DNA of 64,000 nt from Myrmaecium sp. VS I D KN 1. Taxonomy: Eukaryota; Ascomycota; Dothideomycetes; Valsariales; Valsariaceae. The stretch covers positions 1-64,000 of the forward strand of contig JADQAV010000051.1 in NCBI GenBank assembly GCA_019775845.1. The letters run 5' to 3'. The translations under genes were made by a program, and so were the position numbers. A model generated the notes under the pieces. The model was given only the letters and a program-made list of their open reading frames with translations. It ran no database searches and was not told where the DNA came from. Shown here in pieces: positions 21,640-32,136 of this stretch (position 1 is the stretch's first letter; each line of letters starts with the position of its first letter).

Positions 21640-22065
21640 GAAAACAAACCCAACACCACCCAGGAGCCTTTTCCTACCCCTGCTTCCGCCTCGCCTTCCG
21701 CTTCCCCTTCCGCATTCGCATCACCAAACCGACCCGCCTCCAACCTCCCCCAGATGGCCCGGCTCCGGGACGTGGGCGAGGTGCGCCAGCACGACTTCCA
21801 GCCTTGGAGCGGACGGGGCTTGGAGCGACGGTATGGGAGTCAACATGGCGGTTCCTTCTCCGGAGGAGCGGGAAGAGCAGGAGGAGGAGGAGGAGGAGGC
21901 CCTGGGACGTCGAGCCGACCGCCGCCGCCGCCGCCGCCGCAGCAGCAGCAGCAGCATCAGCATCATTGGACGGGACCGGTGGGGCCTTCGCCACCGTCGT
22001 CGGGTGGCTCGGGGGTGGCGTCGTGGAGGGGGTATGATGATGGGAGGGTGGTTTGGAGGGTTTGA
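17978..22065 (+). CDS. mip1: Mitochondrial DNA polymerase gamma catalytic subunit
   Basis: Replicates mitochondrial DNA. Exon 1 is 17978-18173 (196 nt) and exon 2 is 18257-22065, with an 83 nt intron (GTGCGT to CAG, phase 1), giving about 1334 aa. The first 40 residues are Arg-rich with few acids, a mitochondrial presequence. The large downstream frame has no ATG at its head, which supports the upstream exon. The proofreading exonuclease shows Asp199/Glu201 (FDTEVMY), VVGHNIGYDR, and YCAADV with Asp387. Family A polymerase motif A is GADVDSQE with Asp732, motif B is RNDAKIFNYGRIYG from 784, and motif C is VHDE with Asp933. All key residues are present. Beyond about residue 1010 lies an extension of roughly 320 residues with Gln-, Ser-, Pro- and His-rich tracts, as seen in several fungal homologues but here very repetitive. 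It is housekeeping and high in GC, with no sign of RIP. Confidence 0.95.
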
Positions 22066-23161
22066 TGTTTAGTTTTTTTTTTTTTTTCAAGAAACTTTTC
22101 TGCATTCCTTTTTTGTTGGTAAGTTCTTGCTGCGTTGGGTGTTTTGGTCTGATTGCATCGCTGGATCTCTTTTCTTCTTTTCTTCATTTTTTCTTTCAAT
22201 CTGGTCTTCTTTTACTTTTTTTCTTTCTCATTTTCTGGAGTGTTGCTGGTTGGTTCGGTTTTAATGGTGAAAGGGAAAATCAAAAATGCATCCGGTGGGC
22301 TGGGCGGGGGGGTTCTTTGGGACAGGAGCGGGAAAACGGTGGTGGACGGTTATACGATCCGCGAGCGCATGTGTATGTGTATGTGTTATGTGTATGCTAG
22401 CCATGTATGTTTGTTTGTTTGTACGGTATGATAATCGGAGTAATAAAAATATATGTATCACCACTATAGTCACAGCGCATTTCAGTTTTAGGGCATTAGT
22501 ATTCCTAACTGAGGTCGATATCTTTATATATATATATATATAGAAAAAGAGTTAACCTGGCAGCCCTTCTCCCTTCCCATGCTGTTGTCAATTCCCCTTT
22601 ATGAAGGGTATTCAGTTGGGTGATGCCCATATGTAGATATGTATATTCGTATGAATTTACCTATACAGAGACAGGAGAAAGAAAGCACTTGAAATCAAAA
22701 GCGTTGGAACACTTCCGCTCCCCCGCTCTCCATCCAGCTCTCTCCACCCCTCCGGCCCCAGCCCCACCTGCCCCACTTGCGTCTTCCCGGCATCTCGGCC
22801 GACTGGTTGTCTTCCCTCTCACTCTTTCCCCCTCTCACCCCACTCTTCAACATTCACACGGGTATATATAGTATATGCATATATGGGTGGATGCTGGATG
22901 GATGTCACACGACACGGGTGCTTGCATTACTTTGGAACTCTTTTTATGGTCGCAACCCATTCGCTTTTTTCCATCTTTTGGTTTTCGATATCCTCGTTGA
23001 CGAGAGAGAGAGAGAGAGAGAGGAAGAGGAACTCCTACTACCTACCGTCGTTACTTATCTACTAATATATCATCCCACCACCCACCACCTCCACTCTTCA
23101 TCCCCAGCCAGACATACAAAAGAGAAAAAAAAAAAAGAACGAAAAACAAAGAAAAACCAAA
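22066..23161. other. Intergenic with microsatellites; promoter of the FAD monooxygenase
   Basis: A run of T follows the mip1 stop (22072-22087). A TA microsatellite lies at 22524-22542 and a GA run at 23001-23022. The last 100 bp before 23162 are rich in CCACC and then in A, typical of a fungal 5' leader. No gene was found. Confidence 0.55.
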
Positions 23162-24583
23162 ATGAGTTCTTCCACCACTAATCCCCTCGACCACCACCAC
23201 CCCTCCTCACCACCACCACCATCACCATCAAAACGCGTCCTCATCGCCGGCGGCTCCCTCACCGGCCTCACCCTCGCCCTCGCCCTCCACCGCGCCCACA
23301 TCCCCTTCCTCCTCCTCGAAGCCGGGCCCACCATCGCGCCCCAAGTCGGGGCGTCCCTGGGCCTACACCCACACGGGGCCTTCCTGCTCGACCAGCTGGG
23401 CGGCGGGGCGTGGTCGCGGATCGCGGCGGAAACCGTGGCGCTGCGGGCGGGCACGCACGTGGACGGGCATTCCACCGTTCCATTCTGGCGGACGGATCTG
23501 CCGGCGCGCGTCCATCGGGCGCTGGGCTACCCGAACGCGTTTCATCAGCGGCGGGCGGTGTTGGGGCATCTGCGGATGGCGCTAAGGGAGGTGGGGGTCC
23601 CGGATGCGTGGGTTGTGACGGGGAAGAGGGTGGTGGGGTTTGAGGAGGGGCAAGGGGGGGTGAGGGTGTGGACGCAGGATGGGGAGGTGTTTGAGGGGGT
23701 GGTGTTGGTGGGGGCGGATGGGGTGAGGAGTGGGGTGAGGGGGTTGATGGGGAGGAAGGGGATGATGGAGGACAAGGAGGAGGAGGAGGAGGATGATTGG
23801 ATCGCGAAGGATGCGTTCACGTCGACGTATACGTGTTTGTTTGGGATCAGCCGGATGGAGGACGGAGGGGGGGTCTGCCAGATGATGCCGATGGGCGAGA
23901 TCGTGGTCAGCTACGGGGACGGGGTGAGCTGCACGATGGCGGCGGGCGTGCCGGGCGAGGTGACCTGGTTCGTCTTCGTGCGGCACGACCGGATGGGCCG
24001 GATGGGCATCATCCCCACCGCCTCCACTGCCACCAAGACGGTCGGCTGGGCGGATTTCCCCCGCTACGACGACGCCGACGTCGAGGCGATGGTCCACCGC
24101 TTCGCCGCGCTGCCCTTCGGCCACACAGGCATCACCGTCCGCCAGGCGTGGGAGGCGCGGGTCAAGTCGGCGATGGTCCCGCTGGAAGAAGGCGTGGTGG
24201 GCCGGGGCCGGTGGAGCGCGGGTCGGGTCGTCCTCGTCGGCGACGCGGTGCACAAGAGCATGCCGCACACGGGGCTGGCGGGGAACTGCTGCATCGAGGG
24301 CGCCATCCGGCTCGTCAACGGTCTGGCGAGCGTGTGGGGAGCGGAGGACGAGGGCGTGGAGGTGGAGGAGTTGCGGCGGGTGTTTGCCGCGTACGAGGCG
24401 GAGCAGCATCCGCGCGCCCTCACCACCTTGTCCGTCAGCGCGGTCGTCGCCCGCATGGAGGCCCGCGAGACGTGGTGGCATTGGATGCTGGCGCGCTATG
24501 TGCTTCCGTACCTGCCCGTGCGGCTGCTCGTCTGGTTGTATGCTCGGTACTGCCGAGGGGCGCCGACCATCACGTTTTGCTGA
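23162..24583 (+). CDS. FAD-dependent monooxygenase, PaxM-like
   Basis: Intronless, 473 aa. Group A flavin monooxygenase fold: a Rossmann FAD-binding motif at residues 25-36 (VLIAGGSLTGL, a GxGxxG variant with Gly30 replacing the usual spacing) with Glu53 at the end of beta 2; a DG-type motif VVLVGADGVRSGVR near 180; and a GD motif VVLVGDAVHKSMPHTG with Asp361. The GD-motif context and hydrophobic C-terminus (YLPVRLLVWLY) resemble the PaxM/meroterpenoid epoxidase group, which oxidises prenylated aromatic or indole substrates. The actual substrate is unknown. The first 23 residues are Ser/His/Pro low-complexity. The middle is biased to G/T-rich codons (23640-23760), unlike the C-rich ends. It heads the run of oxidative genes and is 845 bp from the MFS gene on the same strand. 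Confidence 0.88.
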   Translation: MSSSTTNPLDHHHPSSPPPPSPSKRVLIAGGSLTGLTLALALHRAHIPFLLLEAGPTIAPQVGASLGLHPHGAFLLDQLGGGAWSRIAAETVALRAGTHVDGHSTVPFWRTDLPARVHRALGYPNAFHQRRAVLGHLRMALREVGVPDAWVVTGKRVVGFEEGQGGVRVWTQDGEVFEGVVLVGADGVRSGVRGLMGRKGMMEDKEEEEEDDWIAKDAFTSTYTCLFGISRMEDGGGVCQMMPMGEIVVSYGDGVSCTMAAGVPGEVTWFVFVRHDRMGRMGIIPTASTATKTVGWADFPRYDDADVEAMVHRFAALPFGHTGITVRQAWEARVKSAMVPLEEGVVGRGRWSAGRVVLVGDAVHKSMPHTGLAGNCCIEGAIRLVNGLASVWGAEDEGVEVEELRRVFAAYEAEQHPRALTTLSVSAVVARMEARETWWHWMLARYVLPYLPVRLLVWLYARYCRGAPTITFC

Positions 24584-25427
24584 CAGAGCATCAAGCATCA
24601 TACATATGTACATCTGCACTGTGAGTTTTGATTGGAGTCATATATAGATTACCATAGTACCCTACTCCCCTTATCAACTCGGCTACCTCTGTGTTGCGCT
24701 CGCGTACTAAACTGAGTTTATGGAGTGTCTTCGTTCTGATACGGTAGAGATCTGATGGCGGAATATACAGTATATATATGGATGAAAGAGAGAGAGAGAG
24801 AAATCGATCATCTTCGGCCTCCTCATCGGCAATTGACCCCTGCTACTCCTACTTCATAGTCCGTTGCCGATCGGTGGAGAGTTGGCCCGAGTACGGTCGG
24901 ACGCCACAACCGATCACACACGCAGATGCCGGGAGATCTCCGAGAACAAGTGGAGGAACGAGGAGATGCCGCGAGTTTTCATTCAGTAAACGGGGATGGA
25001 TGGTGATCTATGTCCAATTTCTCCATGCCTTTGATTTTTTTTTTCTCTTGGTGCCGCAGAGGAAGTGGGAGTTCGGCGGATGAGGCTGGCCCGCAGAAGA
25101 TGATTCCAGTTACTCCTACTGGCATTGCTGTTATCGGCCCGGAACACAATTTGAACGCGGTGGGGGTCTGATGGTTGTGGCGGTGTGCTTTCGCATCAGT
25201 TATCACTCCATCTCGCTGCAGCTTGTCTATATCTTTCTACCATGCCATCGTCCTCTTCTTCTCCTTCTTCGTCGTCACTCGTTCATCAGTAACCCCCATA
25301 CCATTCTCTTCTCACTTTGGCTAATTATACTGCTTGAGGACTCGATGAGCAGAAAAAGAAAGAAAAGAATCAATCCTCTTTAACGGAATAGACATCTTGA
25401 TCCTTATGTTACCTACCGTACTGTAGA
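24584..25427. other. Intergenic, promoter of the MFS transporter
   Basis: Contains a short TA run and a GA run near 24770-24800. No gene was recognised. Confidence 0.45.
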
Positions 25428-27107
25428 ATGCCTGATTTATCATCTTTTGAGGCACAGGATGCTGCACCCACCGCTTCCGATTGTGGAGGAATTGTCGCCG
25501 ACGTGAACGAATCACGACCAACTCTCGATGACCTCCCGCCCAGCCGCGGCAGCGATAGCAGCCTCACTATCCACGACGACGACCGGAACCACACTCCGCA
25601 TCCGGAGAAGGACGAGCGGGAGGACGAGCGGGAGAATGATGCCGGCGAATCCTCCGCTCCTGATTCTCATCCTCCTCCACCACCACCACCACCACCACCA
25701 CCTCCCTCCGTCAATCCCAACCCCCTCACCCGAACCTCCACCGTCCTCTCCCGGATCTCAACCCAGCTCTCCGCCCAGCTCACCACCCGATCATACCCGC
25801 CTCCACCACCGCCCCCAGACGGCGGCCTGCACGCCTGGCTCCAAGTCGTCGCCGGCTGGCTCACCATCTTCACCACCTGGGGGATGACCAACTCCTTCGG
25901 CGCCTTCGAAACGCACTACCTGACCGCGCTGGCGCCCCTCCCATCCGGCACCATCTCCTGGATCGGCTCGGTGCAAGTGCTCGCCCTCTTCCTGCTCTCC
26001 CTGCCGGCGGGGCGGGCCCTCGACGCCGGGCTCTCCCGCCCGACCTTCCTCCTCGGCGCCACCCTGCACCTCCTCGGCATCTTCCTCATGAGCGTCGCGG
26101 GGACGCGGTACTGGGCGCTGCTGCTGACGCAGGGCCTGCTCGCCGGCGCCGGCGCCGGCATCCTCTTCTGCCCCGCCATCGCCGTCGTGAACAGCTGGTT
26201 CGACCGGCGGCGCGCGCTCGCCGTCGGCCTGGCCACCACCGGCAACAGCGCCGGCGGGATCGTGTACCCGCTGCTCGTGCGCGCGCTGCTGCCGCGCCTC
26301 GGCTTCGGCTGGACGGCGCGCGTCCTCGGCCTGCTCAACCTGAGCCTGCTCGCGGGCGTGGGCGCGCTGCTGCGGCCGCGGCTCCCGCCCCGGCGGTCCG
26401 GCGCCCTGGTCGACGTCGGCGCCGCGCGGGAGCCCATCTACGTGTGCGTGGTCGTGGGGTTGTGCTTCGTGTTCGCGCCGCTGTACTTCGTGTTCGACTT
26501 CCTGGCGCCGTTCGCCCGGGACGCGGCCGCCGGCGTCGGCTTCTCCTTCGACGCCAGCCTCGACCTGATTACCATCTACAACGGCGTGGGCATGCCCGTG
26601 CGGGTGCTGGCGCCCGTCGTGAGCGACCGCGGGCCCGGCCCCTTGCCCACCTTCACCCCGCTCCTCGTCGCCAACGCGGTCGTCTGCCTGGCCTGGCTCG
26701 GCGTTCGCTCCGGTCCCGGCCTCTATGCCTGGACGGTCGTCGAGGGGATGGTGTTCGCGGGCTGGCAGAGCTTGATGCCGACGACGCTGGCGAGCTTGGG
26801 CGGCGAGGCGGATAAGGTGGGCACCCGTCTCGGCATGGCCTTTGCCGTCATTGGGCTCGCTGCGTTCGTCGGTCCCCCGCTTGGCGGCGCCATTCAGTCC
26901 GTGGGCGATGGATGGATGGCCGTGCGGGCTTGGGTGGGTGCGAGTTCGGTGGTTGGCGCGGCTTTGGTTGCGTTGGCGTTGTGGTGTCGGATGGCTTGTG
27001 GGACGGAGGCGCGGTGGGGGGATGTTTTTGGGAAAAGAAAAGGAAGGAGGAGGAGGGAAGGGAAGAGTGAGAAGAATCAAGGGGAAGATGAAGGGGGGAG
27101 CGATTAG
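25428..27107 (+). CDS. MFS transporter, monocarboxylate-transporter-like
   Basis: Intronless, 559 aa. A cytosolic N-terminus of about 125 residues ends in a poly-Pro stretch. The family-typical PPDGGLHAWLQVVAGWL then opens TM1 near residue 130. Twelve hydrophobic segments can be counted, with a central loop near residue 325 (RPRLPPRRSG) and a basic C-terminal tail (KRKGRRRR). The NSWFDRRRALAVGLA segment is the usual loop 4-5 of fungal MCT-like proteins. Such proteins move carboxylates or, in biosynthetic clusters, metabolites across the plasma membrane. The position between monooxygenase, SDR and P450 genes makes export of a cluster product plausible but unproven. Confidence 0.9.
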   Translation: MPDLSSFEAQDAAPTASDCGGIVADVNESRPTLDDLPPSRGSDSSLTIHDDDRNHTPHPEKDEREDERENDAGESSAPDSHPPPPPPPPPPPPSVNPNPLTRTSTVLSRISTQLSAQLTTRSYPPPPPPPDGGLHAWLQVVAGWLTIFTTWGMTNSFGAFETHYLTALAPLPSGTISWIGSVQVLALFLLSLPAGRALDAGLSRPTFLLGATLHLLGIFLMSVAGTRYWALLLTQGLLAGAGAGILFCPAIAVVNSWFDRRRALAVGLATTGNSAGGIVYPLLVRALLPRLGFGWTARVLGLLNLSLLAGVGALLRPRLPPRRSGALVDVGAAREPIYVCVVVGLCFVFAPLYFVFDFLAPFARDAAAGVGFSFDASLDLITIYNGVGMPVRVLAPVVSDRGPGPLPTFTPLLVANAVVCLAWLGVRSGPGLYAWTVVEGMVFAGWQSLMPTTLASLGGEADKVGTRLGMAFAVIGLAAFVGPPLGGAIQSVGDGWMAVRAWVGASSVVGAALVALALWCRMACGTEARWGDVFGKRKGRRRREGKSEKNQGEDEGGSD

Positions 27108-27594
27108 TGAATCGTGCATACTTCTTTGGTCGGGGGTAGATTATGGTTTGTGAGGTTTTTGGCGCGATGATACCTGGTATGATTCAAACAAATTGAAGGT
27201 AATGGTTTGATAGGAGTTAAAGTGCTTCGGAATAGTCTGGATTATCAGGGACTTTCTGTCTTTGCTGTCAAAAGGAGGCTTTGGTATGAGATGGAGATAT
27301 ACTAGTGCTCATGTTAAGGTAAGCCTCTCATATGCTGCTATTCTTACATATTCTGCCATCGCTGTCTTTCTACGCTGTTGCTCTCATTCTTTGCTATTAC
27401 TCTCTTTTGTCGCTCCTGTTCTCTCTCTCTCTTCCCTATTGTTCGCTCTTGCTGTCTTTCTTCTACACTCACTCATATTGACCAGTTCCATCTCTCCTCA
27501 GCCTCCGTGATACCCATCACTGTCAGTCACGATATGCTCCGCTCGTCCTGTGGCCATTGTCGCTTACAGTACTATTCGAAACTAAACCCAAGAT
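27108..27594. other. Convergent intergenic (3' to 3')
   Basis: Space between the plus-strand MFS and the minus-strand RING-H2 gene. CT-rich around 27360-27480. No gene. Confidence 0.45.
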
Positions 27595-28731
27595 TCAATC
27601 CGTAAACGTGCTCGGCAAGCAGTTGCGGTACTGGCCATCCTCACAGCCCTCGAACCAGCTGTTCAGACAGTTGACAAACACCGAGCTGACGCAGCGCCGG
27701 AACTCACAGTCGTGACAGTCGTGGAAGACGGCATTGCGCGCATCCTCGAAGATGCATCCAGGGCGACTCACCACCTCCACACCCATGCGGAGCATGATCC
27801 GGGTCCGCTGGTCCAAGTCGGCCTCCAGACCGCCGGGGCGACCCGTGCCGTCCTCCACAAACATCGCCAGCGTCTCGAACTCCTCCGCCAGGCAGTCCAG
27901 CTCGTTCGCCGCCGGCCGCAGCTCCACCGCGCCCATCCGCTGCAGGAGCACCCGCCGGATCGCCCAGCCTGTCGACGAGCAGCACGAGCCCGCCAGCATG
28001 GCGAGCATCGTCGCCTCGCTGTGCGTCGCCTGCGGTCCGACGCCCCGGTACCGCGCGAAGAAGCGTTCGCGCTCGCCTCCTTCCTGGCCCATCAACTCGT
28101 CCCACGCCGCCCGCCGCAAGCTGTCCCACACCCGCCACAGCGCCCGGCTCAGCCGCAGACACCGCTCCGGCACCTGTGCCAGCAGCGTGCGGACCTCCTC
28201 ATCCAGGCCCTCTTCATCCCGAACCCTCAGCTCCTCTTGCAGCTGCAAGGCACCCAGCGCCTGCAGCGCGCCCGTCAGCTCATCCCGCAGCTCGCGCAAG
28301 ACGGCCGCTTCGTCCGCGTCGTCAACGACGTCGTCGTCGACATCATTATCATCATAGTCGGCACTGGCGTCGAAGATGCCGTTGACTCCATCGTCATCAT
28401 CCGCCTCCGCTGCCTCGAACCCTTCGGGATGACAGATCACCCGCCGACACATCGGGCAGGTTCCCTGGGCGGCCAGCCAGGGTGCGATGCAGCCGCGATG
28501 GAAGCCGTGGTGGCATGGCAGATAGTGGAATGCCAGTTCAAGATCGTCAGTGGTGCCGCTCATGGATGTGTCCTCGTCATCCTTGACACTCTCCTCCATG
28601 CAGATGGCGCAGGGATCGTGTTCGGAGCGGTATTGCGGAGTTGATTGGCTGATGCCATCTGTGTTCAGGAGGTTCACGTACTCGGCGAAGGTTGGCAGGG
28701 AGTTGGTGGTGGTGGAGGAAACGGAAGTCAT
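27595..28731 (-). CDS. RING-H2 E3 ligase-like protein with a cysteine-rich C-terminal repeat
   Basis: Intronless, 378 aa. The RING-H2 has Cys41, Cys44, Cys73, His75, His78, Cys81, Cys92 and Cys95 (CHHGFHRGC, CPMC), a complete two-zinc set expected to recruit an E2 enzyme. An acidic region follows at about 105-145 (D/E runs). A helical middle with Leu/Arg/Glu patterning spans 145-320. The last 45 residues hold seven Cys spaced about every three to eight residues, with a repeating aromatic-x-x-Cys pattern (AVFHDC, CEFRRC, SVFVNC, SWFEGC, QYRNC), like rungs of a small beta-helix. No signal peptide or membrane segment. Substrate unknown. Confidence 0.82.
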   Translation of the reverse strand: MTSVSSTTTNSLPTFAEYVNLLNTDGISQSTPQYRSEHDPCAICMEESVKDDEDTSMSGTTDDLELAFHYLPCHHGFHRGCIAPWLAAQGTCPMCRRVICHPEGFEAAEADDDDGVNGIFDASADYDDNDVDDDVVDDADEAAVLRELRDELTGALQALGALQLQEELRVRDEEGLDEEVRTLLAQVPERCLRLSRALWRVWDSLRRAAWDELMGQEGGERERFFARYRGVGPQATHSEATMLAMLAGSCCSSTGWAIRRVLLQRMGAVELRPAANELDCLAEEFETLAMFVEDGTGRPGGLEADLDQRTRIMLRMGVEVVSRPGCIFEDARNAVFHDCHDCEFRRCVSSVFVNCLNSWFEGCEDGQYRNCLPSTFTD

Positions 28732-30546
28732 GGTGGGTAGGTGGAAGTTTTCGTTGTTAAGTCGAGTGTGGTTTGGTTTAGAGTGTGTGTGTGATGAGCG
28801 GTGATCGAGTATGGTTGTTAGAAGTTAGTTGGCTGAGTGGGAAGCTGGTGGTATATGAGTGTGAACTCAGAAGTAATATGCGTGATGGATTCGATAAGCT
28901 TAGTGTGCTGGTGAAGTACTTATACACTTGCCATCCAGCCGCAGCCTCTCCCAGAAGAAGTTACTCCCCCACATTGTCACTTCACTCGATCCTTCAAGAG
29001 ACAGAGTGACTGGGTATAAAGTTGGTAACAAGGTTGATGTCGCTCTGTTCACACCCCATATTGACATGCACCAATCGCACATTGTCACCTTCAGATGGCC
29101 ACGGAGCGTGGTTCCAGAGTAATAATGTTCTGTCACCACTGCTGTTGCCCGGTAAATAAACAATGTCAGGTTGGGATAGGACCATGGATTGTTCACGCGA
29201 GTAGAATCATCCATCGTATGGAGATCTAAGAGACAACCGTGACTCGCAAGTGTACTGGGAAAAGCATAAGGGCTGTTCAGCCTGAGGCGAAGTCTCTCAG
29301 TCACATGTGTGACAATACATCTCTCCGTATCTGCAAGTGCGATAGCAAGGATCGTCATGAGACTGTTCCTAAAGATTGCAATGATGTCCACCGCGCGAAG
29401 GAAAACTGCCACAATCTCACCCTCCGCCAGGGCCTCTACTCGTCGTCCACCTTTTCCACTATTCCCTTCTCCTCCCTTCACCTACCTCATCATCAAACAC
29501 CGCCGAACCCCCCTTCCCAGCTCATCCTCCACAGTGCAGCTGTTGTTCAGCGTCATCGTCATGATTGGTACATAGATCGACGCTTCATCTGCTGAGGTTT
29601 GAAGCATCCCACTCGGGGATGTAGTACGCTGTGATGTGGTACTCGAGAGTACGTGAGGAGAGTTGAGGGGGCGTCCTGGTTTGGCGGCTCAACTACCTTT
29701 ACGCTATTTGTTTCTTCTGCATATTGCTCCTTGGTAGCCGTTAGAGTCGCTGTCCTTGGAAATTGATGTCCTCCCGTGCCTCCGGAGTGGCTGACGGCTG
29801 AGATTGGAACTAGACAAGATTTCAACCGTGAACCGTGAAATCGCAACACATTAGCTAGCGATGTATCATGAGGAGGATTTCTGTGTTCCATATTACAGAA
29901 GCTACGCACGTGCATTGCAAACGCAGTGAACCTTGTCTAGCTTCTTCTCGATCCAGATACTTATGTTGCGCAGGTAACCCTAGGTTGGTACGATTCTCTC
30001 TCCGCTCGAGGATGTATACATAATTTTTTTTAGTCAGATTGATCATATCTGCTGTATCAAGATCAACTTCGAGCTTTCGGACAGACATGGCTTGATTCAT
30101 TCGTCCAAATTATTCTTTCGAGATCGAGTTGGACGGTGGGACAGCCTTGGAATTCAGTTAGCGGAGGACGCACTAGCCGAGCCTGATTTGCTGCTCCTTC
30201 ACCACCACGTTGCCGACTCTGATGAATGCTAGTACTTCACCCGCGCTGCTCTCACCGTACCAAAGCATCCCCGCTTCACCCTGCTTCAGGACCAAGCATC
30301 TGCATCGTTGGCAACTCGACACGACACGGCCAAGCGGAGATAACCTCGAGCTCATTATTAACCCCTTAACGCCGCGCCTAAGTCCGGCAAGGGGTTCGCC
30401 CATCAATACGTATTCATGTACTCAATGGAAATACTTAAATGGGTACTGTAAGCCTTTGAACTGAACCTCCTCGAGTTCTCCATTCTTGCCTTCACTACCA
30501 CCATCCATCCTCTCTTCGGTTGATCAATCACAGACCCCCCTTCCCA
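28732..30546. other. Long intergenic, weak ORFs only
   Basis: 1.8 kb between divergent genes. A minus-strand open frame of 193 codons (29481-28900) has one hydrophobic stretch and two VTM-Trp/Cys phrases, but no family resemblance, and overlaps what should be the RING promoter. I regard it as doubtful. A second minus frame (29915-29559, 118 codons) is equally featureless. The last 60 bp before 30547 are a pyrimidine-rich fungal leader. Confidence 0.4.
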
Positions 30547-31772
30547 ATGGCACCTGCATCTCCCTACGACGCCAGCACTGCTGCTTCCGACCTTGCCCGC
30601 GACCTGGCCGACCAGATCAAAGGCAAGGTCGTCCTCACCACCGGCGTCTCCACCCAGACGTTGGGTTCCGCCTTCGTGTCCGCCATCGCAGCCAGCAAGC
30701 CGGGCCTCCTAATCCTCGCCGGTCGCAACCCGACCAAAGTGCAGCAAACAGCCGACGCCATCACGACGCAGCACCCGGACGTGGCGGTGCGGACGCTGCA
30801 GCTGGACCTGGGCTCGCTGGCGGCGGTGCGGGCGGCGGCGGCGGTGGTGAACGGCTGGGCCGACGTGCCGCACCTCGACGTCCTCGTCAATAACGCCGGC
30901 ATCATGGCGACCGAGTTCGCGCTCACGGAGGACGGGTACGAGCGCCAGTTCGCGACCAACCACCTCGGCCACTTCCTCTTCACCAACCTGGTCATGCCCA
31001 AGCTCCTCGCTTCCCCCAGCGGCTCCCCGCGCGTCGTCGCCGTGAGCAGCAGCGGCCATCGACTCCATCACATCCGCTGGGGGGACTGGAATTTCCAGGT
31101 AACTCCGTGCCATCCTCACGGCTGTCCCGAATTGACTGGCTTACCGTTGGGCTCCCTTTCCAGAACGGTGAGACGTACCAGAAGTGGTACGCATACGGGC
31201 AGGCCAAGACGGCCAACATGCTCATGGCTCTCTCCCTGGCCGAGACGTTGGGCGCGCGCGGCCTGCGCGCCTACAGCCTGCACCCGGGAGTCATCTTCGG
31301 CACCTCTCTGGGCAACCACCTGGATTGGGCGGTGGACCTGCCGAACCTGAGTACGTGGCTTCTTTTGATTCCTTTCCTCTGTTCCTTTCTCCCCCTTCCT
31401 GACCTTTGCTAACCACTGGCACTTTTCCCACGAACGGTACAGAGGCGACGGACCGCATCCTCGGCAATCCAGAAGGCTGGAGCGAGTCCCCCACCAAGAC
31501 GTTGGACCAGGGCGCCGCCACGCATGTATACGCCGCCTTCGCACCGGGTTTAGATGGTATGTTTTCTTTCCCTCCTCGTCCGGAGTCATGACGGGATTGA
31601 CTTACTAACGCCCCGAGTCGACATTGCAGAGCACAACGGCAAGTATCTGACGGACTGCCACGTCGCCGATCCCTGGACGGAGACCGTGAGGCCTTGGGCG
31701 ACCGACCGCGTGGAGGCGGCGAGGCTGTGGAAGTTGAGTGAGGAGCTGGTCGGTCAGAAATTCGAGTACTAA
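30547..31772 (+). CDS. Short-chain dehydrogenase/reductase, retinol-dehydrogenase-like
   Basis: Four exons: 30547-31098, 31164-31350, 31443-31556 and 31630-31772. The introns are 65, 92 and 73 nt, all GT-AG, and frames join exactly to about 331 aa. NAD(P)-binding TTGVSTQTLG at 31-40 is a variant of TGxxxGxG. The structural motif is NNAG at 115-118, the catalytic Ser lies in SSSG at 167-169, and catalytic Tyr195 and Lys199 lie in YGQAK. No signal peptide is seen. An in-frame ATG at 30520 is possible; 30547 has the better context (CCCAATGG). It would reduce or oxidise a carbonyl/alcohol on a hydrophobic substrate. Substrate unknown. It follows the RING gene in divergent orientation and precedes the GH76-like gene on the same strand. 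Confidence 0.88.
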
Positions 31773-32136
31773 ATGGGTTGGAAAGAGGAAAGGGATATGT
31801 GGATGAATGGAATAAATACATGATATATCCGGAACAGTGTTGTTGTGCGTGAAGGAACCTGTCGCATGCACTCAGTTGTCCTCGAACAAAGAGGATCCTC
31901 GATCTTTCTTTACCGCCAATATGTTGAAGGACGGTGCTGTGGATACGATCAGCAGCAACTACTCCTACACCAGGACGAAGATCGAGTGAGGTGGATCAAA
32001 GCCGGACCTTACGTAAGTCAACGTGTCAGCTTCACCCGGACCACACCGTAGTATACCTTCCTCCGCCCCCCCGCAATCTGACCTCACCTCTCTCCATCTT
32101 CAACACTTCGACAGTTGTGCCCTCTCTTGCAGGAAA
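31773..32136. other. Intergenic, possible 5' leader of the GH76-like gene
   Basis: 364 bp. A GTAAGT at about 32013 and a TTGCAG at about 32127-32132, just before the chosen ATG, could bound a 5' UTR intron. In-frame ATGs from 32023 would add 38 residues without recognisable content. Confidence 0.45.

Noticed and set aside
25791-27119. 442-codon minus-strand open frame opposite the MFS gene
   Set aside because: Antisense shadow. Its composition (Glu, Gly, Arg, His) follows from the codon bias of the MFS gene, which has a convincing membrane topology.
28900-29481. 193-codon minus-strand frame
   Set aside because: No domain or signal, and located where the RING gene promoter should be. Kept only as a note in the intergenic entry.
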